Part shown: one piece after another, positions 23,301 through 32,660 of the stretch
How the letters are laid out: every line of letters begins with the position of its first letter
How positions within the stretch are numbered: position 1 is the first letter of the stretch
Origin: Pyrenula massariospora
Taxonomy: Eukaryota > Ascomycota > Eurotiomycetes > Pyrenulales > Pyrenulaceae
Reading direction: 5' to 3'
Assembly (NCBI GenBank): GCA_021030905.1
Contig: JAGFMI010000001.1
Span: forward strand, 2,895,230-2,959,229
Length of the DNA: 64,000 nt
The notes under the pieces: model-generated
What the model was told of the DNA's origin: nothing
Seen by the model: only the letters and a program-made list of their open reading frames with translations
The model's database searches: none
Translations under genes and position numbers: made by a program

Positions 23301-23548
23301 GCGCGGTAAAGATCGGGAGTCTTAGGGATTGCCTCTGCAAATAATGCTCCGAGTTTCCGGGCCGTAACGTGGATTTGACCTTCCTCAGCCTCGGTACTAC
23401 GTTTGGCAGATAGAGACAATCCAAGATCTTGATATTCCTTTGGTGCGTCAACCTTTACCAAAGAGAAATCAAAATTGGCAATTGCGAGGGCGGCATTGCT
23501 TTCGAGGCTCCCCGATATGGCAGAGACGGTTGCTTTGCCGATCGACAT
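20354..23548 (-). CDS. Large uncharacterised fungal protein, 1064 aa
   Basis: A single uninterrupted frame. The upstream Met at 23578 adds ten residues, but the start at 23548 (MSIGKATVSAISGSLESNA) matches how I remember homologues of this widespread, uncharacterised ascomycete family beginning, so I prefer it. Other recognisable blocks are ADGTSIWAAATSG-like sequence near residue 120 (GIDGTSIWAAATSG) and HLLACMLARMWS. No signal peptide or transmembrane segment is visible. The C-terminal 100 residues are highly acidic with phospho-acceptor-rich runs (EEEQSGSDDEIP, then SENDSLDIKSVEMDLDSDDE), and just before them is CWKCCLR. The protein is probably soluble or nuclear. No enzymatic motif is apparent and I do not assign a function. 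Confidence 0.8.
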   Translation of the reverse strand: MSIGKATVSAISGSLESNAALAIANFDFSLVKVDAPKEYQDLGLSLSAKRSTEAEEGQIHVTARKLGALFAEAIPKTPDLYRAYGLRASEIAKSESCSKSNRRDGIFAEHLGIDGTSIWAAATSGDTVIALHLLACMLARMWSHAEAVSIWVEFVEERKRIIGSSSDQDSVLGILALQSSRINLSRSQIAAWDASARAWLQSADEAKKVQQAQLMLILNNVGTSVNSKPFLYTSVLEAWKNSLTAIDNLVKGSSQSIEHGASLLGLASWHLYPDMFVLGKTNQKISQGDDLLPPGTLITLGLQNRDTEKQGVFWSLPLAYLCFYGDPPLVKRWVNRETSRVTIEQLLLVGLGALIEPWIRKVSMLEESIKFVSLLNLAVSLDGNSPTGASWLRLLGEQADNFLKTKPERRTESWQLVMAGVRRYTNFIPRPSQRYFGFQRPQNLLRVMNFEQRLAFLRLVCQKRYPDISEKLVIKYLCKPTETESIRPHEYASAAPIAPSLKSSKRQLDGSVKVANTGHIRWICSESTSADSQFKRRRKQVQELGETADLAPDIDFWYSPRPRMKWTNVSQDVVNAFGEQSSDKQAQISTIAFDMVFGDEDLGAVFVPVNISSSVSIERRFPLDDINYAFSQGLVSRSLLVENFTQGDWDEDMIEMFQGLDALYILSFIYMKLHGATVSLKIADHKITEWHWSRNLSSTVFRSLNPVHDCDESLRFACILACESGNVDLPPKSLKNVMAISSGNSLYVAKALLIDPWKDPGLSFAERTADLASVERIVGNVGRPGIIMMIAPDQPRVRKLENDAWHVISHTGFNGTSDNAFEQLTLHISISDWQQAIDTSKLGIRDTEVCFVNGFVAVHDHGTWVADLDILGAIRSMNCISLPQIACICDERPIERGLSPLPLACIDRWEELIEPPLNPGIVRAYKNWQARLAFAVLSAQLGHKAFIISPDHCWKCCLRPFAEPPTNPHQYFLQDGALSVSSTTEEEQSGSDDEIPRLKVKSQQRRPQTNGDDDESENDSLDIKSVEMDLDSDDEMFGSARTAPTDNTIPQNEQKRRLCDMYIW

Positions 23549-23578
23549 TGCAAACTTCGAGTTCGAAATCGAACGCAA

Positions 23579-24410
23579 CCTTAGCTTGCCTTAAGGAGCC
23601 TCGGAAAAATCGATCTGAGGATTGAAGTGTTGGTGGCAGAAAAAATTTAGCGTTAACCCTTGTCGTCCTCGGGTCGCATCAAATGCTAGCTTGTCTCGAG
23701 CAATCATTCACGGGCAAAATGCCAATGCGCGATGATCATGCGCCAACGCAAAATGCTAAGATGATCAATCAAAATTGTAGCATTCGCATTTCCATGAAGG
23801 TAGTTGCAGACTGAAAGATGAAGGGACTCCATCGGCTTGCGAGGCTGAGAATGCACAGCGCAGCTGCATGATGAATGAGGCGAAGCAGTCCCACCTGTGC
23901 CGACCTTTTTGCGCATGAGGTAGTCTTATTGGCCTGCGTTATGTTATCCTGCTGTGATAGAGATGAGGGGACTGATAGCGCATCTCTGATAGGTAGTCAA
24001 AAGCAGCCACTTGCTAAGCTTTGGCGAGCATGCCCGAAGAGGATGCCGCCTGAACAGCAGGCAGGTATCCCTGAAGCGGGGCTAGAGGCATAGCCTTTCT
24101 CGCTTGCAGCCTGGTACGCAGAGACACCCTCTTTTGTAGGGTAGTGTCCCTGTGGGTAATATTCCCATGTGCAGCACCGGTAACCCCAGCCGAACCACGC
24201 GAACTGTCTGAAGCGTGGCCGGCCCGTGCCGCCCCCACGCTCGGTCTTCAGCCAATTCTTCCGTAGGCATGAGCCTAGCACAACCCACCACAACATCGAG
24301 AATATGTCGTCAAGCCCAATGGACGGCAATGAGGGCGCTGCTGGCGTGAGAGAGAGAAACTAGGTTCGCACGCCTTTCAGCGTTTTGTCAACCTAGCCAT
24401 TTGGCCTGTT
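23579..24410. other. Intergenic spacer
   Basis: Only short overlapping frames of low coding character. Nothing recognised. Confidence 0.4.
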
Positions 24411-25227
24411 GCACCGACCCTCTTGCAACCAGACCCTTCCATTGTAACAACCCCAAAGATATCCGACCCTTGGACGGTAGAAAAAGCCCTAGCTACTATT
24501 TCGACAGGCAAATTCGCGGGTTCACGCTCTCCCATACCATACTTCCACCCATTAGAGCGCTTCAAGACTACGAAGCGCGCGGGGTGGAAGCGGTTCGGGA
24601 TCAATCACTGAGGCTATCAGTCATAATTTCATGGTAGCCTAGTTATGCTGAATATTAATCTGAAGTGGTGAATCAATTGCTGACCATAAGTTTCGAATTT
24701 CTCTGATGGCGATGCTCCCTCCGCCTTCTCTTGAGTCACGGATCGATATTGACAAGTGTATTAAGATGTGTCTGATTCATGGCATGGCGGAATCACTCGT
24801 GGGTGACCTTACACCCTCAGATATGGTCCCAAAGTCGGAGAAGAATCGACGAGAGTCCGTAGCTATGGACTATATCACACAAAAGCTGTTGGGAAACGTC
24901 TACGGCGAAACGACAAACGTCGGCGAGGATATCCAAGCTATATGGCAAGAGTACGAAGGTTCGACTACTCTAGAAAGCCATTTTGTCCAAGATCTTGATA
25001 AGCTGGAACTTCTTCTCCAAATGGTGGAGTATGAGAAACGTGGGGAAGGTAAGGTCAATCTGAGCGAGTTCACATATGTAGCGACCAAGATATCTTTACC
25101 AGAGATGCAGGCTTAGGCGGAGGAAATCCTCAGGGGGAATGAAAAGTTTTGGGCAGGGCTGAAAGTCGTTCACGACGAGACAATAGAGGAGAGTCGTGCA
25201 ATGCAGGATAAGTATTATGACGGCTAG
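24411..25227 (+). pseudogene. Decayed HD-domain 5'-deoxynucleotidase (HDDC2-like)
   Basis: The translated pieces follow eukaryotic HDDC2/YfbR-type HD phosphohydrolases, which dephosphorylate deoxynucleoside 5'-monophosphates. The 5' piece (to 24608) ends FKTTKRAGWKRFGINH, and the family motif ESIADH resumes at about 24673. Then come KFRISLMAML, CLIHGMAESLVGDLTPSD, IWQEYEGSTTLESHFVQDLDK and MVEYEK. Three signs of decay are visible. No GT donor follows GINH; the frame meets TGA at once. The metal-binding HD of the family's VHDMAE motif is HG here. A TAG at 25114 interrupts the C-terminal helix, after which 36 more in-frame, family-like codons run to a stop at 25225. No ATG opens the 5' piece. 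The functional copy presumably lies elsewhere in the genome. An expressed shorter form from the ATG at 24706 cannot be excluded but would lack the first catalytic His. Confidence 0.75.
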
Positions 25228-26143
25228 TAACAAGCGATGATTGCAAGAATTATGATCATGTTTGATGCTTGTGCGATTTGGTAACCTGCATATACTTGCT
25301 AGGCTTCTTGTTTGCAAACTCGTTTTACGCCTTCATCTCATGCGTCCTTGCTTTGCAGATGGACAACGGATCAACGCTGTTCCGTTTTGAGTGGCCATTT
25401 TTAAGCAGTACTTTCTTCCAAGTCTTCAACGCCCCTTTGAGAACGACTTCTTCGTCGCAGCAAGATGGTCCTCTTCTCATCCCTCTGCACGCGCTGGCAT
25501 GCATCAGGCTTCAGCAAGGCCTACAAGATGTACTAAATTCACGTTAATTAATACGTATTATCCTGGTCACGGATAATGTCCTAGGGGGATATGGGGCATT
25601 GGAGCAGCAATAGTATTGATTATAGCATTGGTTCTCTGACGACTTGTATGATTGATTGATCGTAGAGCAATCTAGATAAAGGGAAGATGTACAAGAGGTG
25701 TAGGGGTTGTCATTGTGCCTTGCCTGTGCAGGTATGAGCCTGCCTAACAACTATTCTAGGTACACCAAGGATAAAAATGAAGGTCTCACGTCCTGCCTTG
25801 CACAATCACGGAACTACATCCCAAACTCTTCCAGCGCATTATCAGAGACGTACTCGTCAGTAAACACTCTTAACAAAGACAGCGAAGTACAATGGAAAAA
25901 ACCTTCCAACACAGCTCATTGTCCCCCAACACCCCAAGCAACCTACCTAGCACCTCAACCCTTTATCCCACCCCTCCCCCCTCCTCTCCTCATGCGTCTC
26001 CCTTCCTCGCCTTGCGAACAAAGCAACCCCCCAACCCCTCACTCATCTCCCCTATATCCCCCCATCCTAACACAACACTCCCAAAGCACACCACACCATC
26101 CCTCCTCCCCATCCCGAGAGAACAAATATACATAAGCCCAACC
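25228..26143. other. Intergenic spacer, C-rich toward its right end
   Basis: No gene supported. From about 25900 it becomes very C-rich, probably the 5' leader of the small gene at 26144. An in-frame ATG at 25892 would extend that gene by 84 low-complexity residues. Confidence 0.4.
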
Positions 26144-26353
26144 ATGCCTCGCCCCCGCCGCCGCTCAACATTCGATTCCCTCCCCTCCACCGCGACGACC
26201 TCGCCACTCTCCCCCTCGCTGCTGTCTCCGACGTTTCGCGTCCCGAGGTACCCTCCCCGATCGCGGGTAAGGGTTTGGAATATTTGGAATGCATTTGTGG
26301 TTTTGGGGGTGGCAGGGCTGGCGTGGTGGGTGTACGGGAGGTGGCGTAGGTAG
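26144..26353 (+). CDS. Small tail-anchored basic protein, 69 aa
   Basis: The ATG at 26144 has a good context (CAACCATGCC). The protein starts MPRPRRRSTFDSLPST, continues with a Ser/Pro/Thr-rich stretch and a basic patch (RVPRYPPRSRVRVW), and ends in one hydrophobic helix (AFVVLGVAGLAWWVYG) followed by RWRR. This is the layout of a C-terminal tail anchor with the N-terminus in the cytosol. I do not recognise the family. The codon pattern runs from C-ending to G-ending like real exons here, which supports coding, but the short length keeps confidence moderate. A 153-residue form starting at 25892 is possible. Confidence 0.45.
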   Translation: MPRPRRRSTFDSLPSTATTSPLSPSLLSPTFRVPRYPPRSRVRVWNIWNAFVVLGVAGLAWWVYGRWRR

Positions 26354-27319
26354 GGAAAGGGATGGTATTGGCGGCGGCGAACGGGTGAAGATTAGCACAG
26401 GGTGGCTGGTAGCGTTGGAAAATCATTGCTGGAGACTCTCACACTTTAGGTGAACGCGAGCTGGGCCATCGATGCAGGGCAATGCTGAGTACAGGTTGGA
26501 CGGAGAGGCTGGCGTACTAGGCTTTCGGCATATGAAGTCGTGTTTCGGGTGCGAGCTAGAAAATTTCGTTGAGCGGCTCGTTCGGCGTGGAGAGGAGGTC
26601 TGTTTTAAGTAGTGGTGGTGGCGTGATCGGCGTTCTATTGAGGACCTGTGTCAACGTCAGTCAACATGATAGGAGGTGGATTAAGTGGAGAGGGGACAAT
26701 ACTTTGTGCAGGAAGCGGAAAATCCGTGATGAATCGGTGGGATAAGATGATGATGCCATTCTCAGCGAGCCCAGTCCTTAAAGTTCATCGAAAGCTCGGA
26801 CGAGCAATAAATAAGACCGCTGATTGTGCGCTCAGATAGAAAGGGCAGATGATGGGCAAGGGGTTGCATGAGGGATACATCAGTTTGGTCAACAAAAACA
26901 TGCCGGGGCCAAGACATGAGACAACTCTCATCACTAAATAGAAGATTCAGAAGTGAAATATCGCAGTCGAAATGGGGTCATGCGATCTCCGTGGACGGAG
27001 TGCTGGTCAGCATCGACTCCCAGTATCATAGACCAAGGTTTGAAGTTCCTCATAGTGGTGAGAATAGCCATGACGTTCCTGTCAGCCCCTGAACGGAAAA
27101 TGGATAGCGAGAGTCAATACGTATGACGTTCCATCTAGGTCAGCATTCTTGCTCGTATAAAAATACTAGACTAATCCAAAGCTTCTTTATCGATCATCAT
27201 CTACACTAATCCAAGTGCTGTGGTGGCCTGATTCACCAAGGTTAAACACAATTGTTTCTCGGGTCAATCTCCTAAAATTGTTGATCACGTCCTCATTTGG
27301 CTAGGGCGCGTCGGGGTTT
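26354..27319. other. Gene-poor stretch
   Basis: Only short frames. No recognisable gene, repeat or RNA. Confidence 0.4.
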
Positions 27320-27892
27320 TTAGCATCGTAATATTTCACGCGATTGAGAAAGCACAGCCCTGTTTTGAGCAGATGGTGCGAGCTTGGCCGTTGCCTACGA
27401 AGCATATCACAGCCTCATAGTTTAGGAAGCCAAAGGATTAATGTCTGCTCTTATCGACTTACTGCGTAAGTTACTATTCTGATGGGCTCACCAGAGCTTC
27501 CGGATATCATCAATCTCAACACAGCTGAGGCATTACTCGAACCGACATATAGCTTAAGCGCATGGAATAGCCTCGCGGCTCTCAGAATAAGCATATGTGA
27601 CCAGCTAGCTCTAATGGTAGGGCGGATCGAGATTGCTCGTTTCAAACCGATACAAAAGAGGGAAAATAAAATGGTAGGAGGAAAATTCATACCAGCTGAT
27701 CCGGTCTTTCCGAGTAATACCAAACAAAACTGAACGAGGAGGTTTCTGGAAGCCTTGATTCGATAGCGACTCTTGGAAGACGGGTAAAAGTTCGTTCTTG
27801 CTAGCGTGCAGACCAGTCCAAGGAACATAATTGTAACCGGTGTGAGGATCCTGCAGGAATACTATCACAATACGAATTGTGAGAATCCATCT
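27320..27892 (-). CDS. 3' part of an unrecognised three-exon (or longer) gene
   Basis: On the minus strand three open pieces join through plausible introns: 27892-27693, 27604-27463 and 27394-27320. The donors are GTATGA and GTAAGT. The second intron has CCTAAAC before its TAG acceptor, and the phases fit. The joined frame of about 138 codons includes IVFLQDPHTGYNYVPWTGLH, FGITRKDRIS, MLILRAARLFHALK and GSSGEPIRIVTYA, which reads like ordinary protein rather than noise. I do not recognise the family and could not find a start: a TAG precedes the first piece, or that TAG could be the acceptor of a further intron. It may be a complete gene with an unseen first exon or a truncated remnant. Confidence 0.4.
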
Positions 27893-28928
27893 CTATACGA
27901 AAGCCATTAAGGCGGCGCTTGAAAAGGTTTTCTCTCCGGTATGAAAGACAAAATAGGGATGGCTGAGTTAAGTTTTCGGATAAGTATCGGAGGCGCCAGT
28001 GGAAGTCGTAAAAAAGCCAATTTGAAAATGGTTGAGACCCCGAGACATGAGGATAGAGAACTCAATAGAGTAAAACTCAGTTCGATTTCATTGATGTCTT
28101 GAAGCTATCAAGAGTGATAGACTGCTAGTTGATGAAAGCTCGTTTCTCCTGACCGTCTTGACCGGCAAGGAACTGTAATGTCTCTCCCGTTGCTGTCTTA
28201 TGCACTATCCTAGGGTATGCCTGTTAAAGGCATGCCCTGCGTGACGAATAGTAGGATCTTGAAGTGGATGACGGCGAAGAAGGCGATAAGTCAAGACTTC
28301 ACTCGATAAAAGAAGTAGATTACGGCGCAAACTATGTCTGATTGGTAAATTTTAGTGTTAGCAATTAGTCCCTTGTTTCAGATTTTAGAATTGAAATAGA
28401 GTTCACTATCATTCTCCTGTCCAACGGAGGAGACTTCCGATGGTCTTAGCATCAGGACGTTGTCTGTAAGCGTGACTCTGAAACCCTGGATGCTGCGACT
28501 TGGCAACCTATAGTAGGCGCCTTATAGCTCGTATTTCTTCAGCTGCGCTCGTTCCCACCTTAGCTGTCTTCGGCCGCAAAAATGTGCGTCGGCTGGCGGA
28601 TCTTGCAGCGACCGTAAATCACGGGAATGGTGTTCCGCCCAGCCTAATCCCCCTTGTCGTAACTACGGGCAAGGGCCTCTTCCCAAACATAAGCGGTGCT
28701 GCATCCCTGTCCACTGCTATTTACGCTTACAGAGCAGCAAACCGACAAGATGTCATTGAAATCAGGATCAGTGGTTGAATAGCGTCAATGTCCTCGGGAT
28801 GATGCGCTCGCACAACACACTGATCCTCTTAGCAAGGTTCGGACTTGTCAAATTTGTACAGATTGCCTAGGTAGGAGTGTGAGTCCCAATGCAAACAGCC
28901 TCGCCGTCAGATTACGAGCCAACTAATC
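27893..28928. other. Gene-poor stretch
   Basis: No frame of note except a 92-codon plus-strand frame at 28500-28778 with no recognisable feature. Confidence 0.35.
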
Positions 28929-29039
28929 ATGCCGCCTCTATCCGCCGTTGAGGCGGTTCAGCAAGGCGATTTCTTCGCTCTTTGGAAACGGATACGGTCG
29001 GAGAGGATCCTGCCAGCAGTTCTTGCCAAGGTTTTTCAA
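28929..29039 (+). other. Possible first exon of an unrecognised gene
   Basis: An ATG at 28929 opens 37 codons (MPPLSAVEAVQQGDFFALWK...) that run without interruption into a consensus donor GTGAGT at 29040. The composition is protein-like. I could not find a convincing continuation downstream, so this may be the stub of a lost gene. Confidence 0.25.
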
Positions 29040-32000
29040 GTGAGTGGAAGATAATAGACAGTGTCTACTTCGCGGTAGAGTAAGTTCAGTAGGAATTGTT
29101 TTACCCTACCAAAGATATGGGGCGAAATTGGCGAGAATTTTAAGTTCCGAACATGAAAAAGTATAAACTCAGGTGTAGTAGTATGCATGGATATGCCTTC
29201 GTTCAAGATCTGTAAGAACTCCAAATGCATGGGAACTGCTTAGAAGGTAATTTTCGGCATCGTAGCTTCCGTGGGAGCTTGAAGGGGGGTTGGAATGGAG
29301 CATTTTGCCATAGCAACGGGAATGTCATTGTGGCCAAGTCTGATAGCTAAGGGCTTTCCTGGCGTAGACTGGACAGATAAATGCATCGAAGTTTGGTTCG
29401 CCATCGAGTTTCTCGGTGAGAACATTTGGTCAAGTATCAAAACTTTACGATGCCGCAAAGGTAATGCCTGTGACCTACGCCGGTCGCGTGCCAAGGCTTG
29501 GTTCGTAGGGACGCGTTGAGGTTTCTTCGGCAAATCTTCGGCTAAGACGCGAAATCTACACGACGACACGTGACTGCGAGACATGTATACTTTGCACCTT
29601 TCAGTTATCGTTCGTTTCAGAAAGCTGAACATGCTAAACCTGAATCTCATGCAGGACACGACCATAGGCTTTCATCATTGACACGAATTTCGACTCTGCT
29701 CGTAGGTACAGCCTGGAAGATGTTTGATTTGCGTCTTTCTGTGTTTAACATCTGTCACGGAGGAGCAATATCAAAACATCCGCAACGCATTTCATATAGT
29801 TCAATGGTAATGCTGGGTCTCGATTCTCTCATAATGTAGGTGTATTAAAGTACCAGTCGCGCCGCTCTCAGAGACTACCGTTTAGACGTGGCACGCGGCA
29901 AGATTTGTTGATACGGACGCCCTTTCGCCCGGCTTGCTTATCTTCCTCGGGAGCCGCTTTTGCGCCTAATTGCATTGACCAGGCAGTCGAGCCTCAAGCC
30001 GAGTACGTGAAAGTAATCCTATTCTCACGTCGATAGCAAAGCCTTGTTCATGGGAGTCTCCCCCTGGTCAGGTATCTAACGCTCTCAAGATAACGAGCTT
30101 CGGATGAAGCGAATCAGGTAGGTCCAGGCGGCGGGGGCAACGATCGTGGATGTTACCTTTCGCCAATCGCCCGTCGCATAACAATCAGCAGCTTACTTTT
30201 TGCATGGTCAGTGTCTGCGGTGACACCCTATCAGGATTTGCGGTGTGATACTCCTTGCTCAGGAGGAACAGTCACCGGTGGGCCTCGTGCCAAGCCAAGC
30301 CCTGGCATGCATATGCATGCATGATACGCCCTCGAGCTCATCTATGCATTCTTGTCTTCAGCTACGCCACGCTGTACAACCGCACAAAAGCTTACGAGAT
30401 GTGCGTACATGTGCATGTTTGCGGCGGTCAGCACGTATGTGGTTTGCAATGAACATCATTCCTCACTGCCTCGGTACATATCGTGAGGGTCGTACTCGGA
30501 CCGATTTTGCAGCTACGATTGTTGGAGCCGCCGCCAAGGTAGAATAAAAGCTTGAGCCTGATGCTTGCATGCACGACCAAAGAGAAGACGGCATTTGAAT
30601 TAAGATCGGTCATTGGAAACCCTTCCTGTGCGATTATGTTTACTTGTGCGAGAGACGCGTGCGTCGGAAGCGGTATTGGCTTTGTCGAGGGCTGCGTGAT
30701 GATGTTATGCTTGGAATTGGGAAACCGATAAGATGATATTGCCTGATGAAATCTGGGGTGTGAAAAAAGAGATAGGATCAATGACTGAGGCTGCATGGCT
30801 CCAGTCGTGCGGCGATGCTCGTGATAATTTGCTTAGATGGATGCCTGGGAGCGGTTGAACCGTATACGTAATGTGGTAGTATATTTTCAAGACTAGGAAG
30901 AGTGGCTAGATAATCAATAGAACAGTAGCAAATAGGAGATAGTTAGAGGTTACAGAGAGGCCGCGAATGCGGGATTTTGAACCTGAAAATAATAACCGTG
31001 TGTTAAGGAGAGGGAAATATTAATGATTTGACCAGATTCGCCCACGAGAGATGATGAATGTTGTCTCAGTCTGCTCGAGACTGTTGCTCTCCAGCCTGAG
31101 AAAGTGGTCGTTGATCAAAACATCTGAAGATTTCATTCTCTTGAAACCGTCTAATGCCGAACTTCTCATTATCCAATATTCCGCGGAATCGCTTCTGTTA
31201 GGTACCTTTGCATAAAGATCAATTTTAGTAAATGCCATTCTAGGCTGGGAATAGCCCAAGCTTGTGCACGCCTCGCTTATCGGACATGCGAAACTTTCTC
31301 GCGTGGTAGAATTGTGCGGTAGAATTAAGTACGTGCTCGGTAAGAGGTACGGGGGCGAGGCGGGCGATTTCGAAAAGCATCTAACGAGAAATGCGACGAT
31401 CTGCACTTTCAAGGAGAAAATTTGCCTTCGGTTACCTCAATTCCCCTTCGTTTTGCAAGTATATAAACATCTGAATATCCTATTTCGCCCCTTGATGGTG
31501 CGAGAGCAAGGTAGCTACTGTATGTGAATGGGGCCAACGACCTGGTTTTCGTTGGGGGCTCGGCGTTGTCGGCGCGAGAATCGAGCGATGAGGTAGGTGC
31601 CCTAATTTTAGCTTTCTTGATGACGCCGGCCATGAGTGTTCACTATTTTGATTTCATCATTAAAGCCCAAGATGAGACTAGAAGATCAACTACGAAGAGT
31701 TGGTGAGGGTCAGCAATTTGAGTCGTGGGGGGCGGATCAATTTAGAGAGGTTTGAAGGCGGGGTTCAAGATGCGGGGTGGGCAGCGGGTGATGACAGGGC
31801 TGATGTTTATGGGTCTAGAGCTGACATCTTGAATTCCTATACAGGCAACAATAAATGACTTCACCCCAAAATGGATTGTGAATGTCATAAATACCCTTAG
31901 TAACGACTGTGAAAAAACTTTACACCGGTGCGTGTCAGGGCCCCCTCTAGGCCGTGCGTGCTAAGTGAGATCAACGATCATTTACCATCTTCTGGTAGCT

Positions 32001-32318
32001 TTGTGCTTTGCTTCCTGCTCACCGGCAACGGTCTCTTTGTTTGGCCCCAGTGATCGGGGCAGGTGTATCAGATCCTATCGATCTCTCGATTCGAAAAGCT
32101 GTCGCAATTAGCAAACAAACTAACCCTAGCTTATGACAGTAAATCTACAAGCCGACATAGACATTATAGAGTAAATTAGGGAGACTTGCCTATTATTCCA
32201 TTATACATCCTCATTTAGGCACACTTATGCAATCATTACCCACGTCTTCATCTCCAATATAATTCCTAGTCTACATCTTGGCCTCTCTGTTCATTTCTAT
32301 CACGGTCTTAGATAGCTC
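29040..32318. other. Gene-poor stretch
   Basis: Several frames of 100-141 codons exist (for example minus 29240-29665 and minus 31020-31412), but none shows a domain, and their intron context is not convincing. I see no transposon proteins, long repeats or RNA genes. Confidence 0.35.
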
Positions 32319-32660
32319 TTACGCATTGGAGACGCGGTTCTTGTAGACCATCCGCAAGAGGGTCACGATCGTAGTGATAGACTCGTCGAGGTCGCACGAG
32401 ATGAAGAGGCAGGTAGAAAAGGTTTTAGGGGCAAGCAACGTCCGCGAGTGCTTTGTATCTGCCTTGGTCGGAGGGATATAGCATCTGAAAACAGGATAAA
32501 GCAGAGGTCTGACGAAAGCAAATAGTCAAAATGATTGCATACATGAAATGTTTACAGCGATTAGAGCTACCATCAACAGAACTGGTTGAGGAACGCGGTA
32601 GAGAGCTTGTAGTTCTGGTGAAATTAGAAGACAGAAATGGAGGGGACGTAGTCAGCGTTC
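32319..32660 (-). CDS. Possible 3' exons of an unrecognised gene
   Basis: On the minus strand an open, Ser-rich piece ending near 32547 joins through a 62-nt GTATGC...TTTTCAG intron to a last exon, 32484-32319. The joined tail contains CYIPPTKADTKHS, TLLAPKTFSTCLFISCDLDE and TTIVTLLRMVYKNR before the stop. It is coherent protein-like sequence. Further upstream (to about 33440) hydrophobic pieces such as CIVLIASTAYLIRILSF and ENMLGAAVWTIVRIS suggest a multi-exon membrane protein, but I could not connect the frames. Function unknown; it may be partly decayed. Confidence 0.3.
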
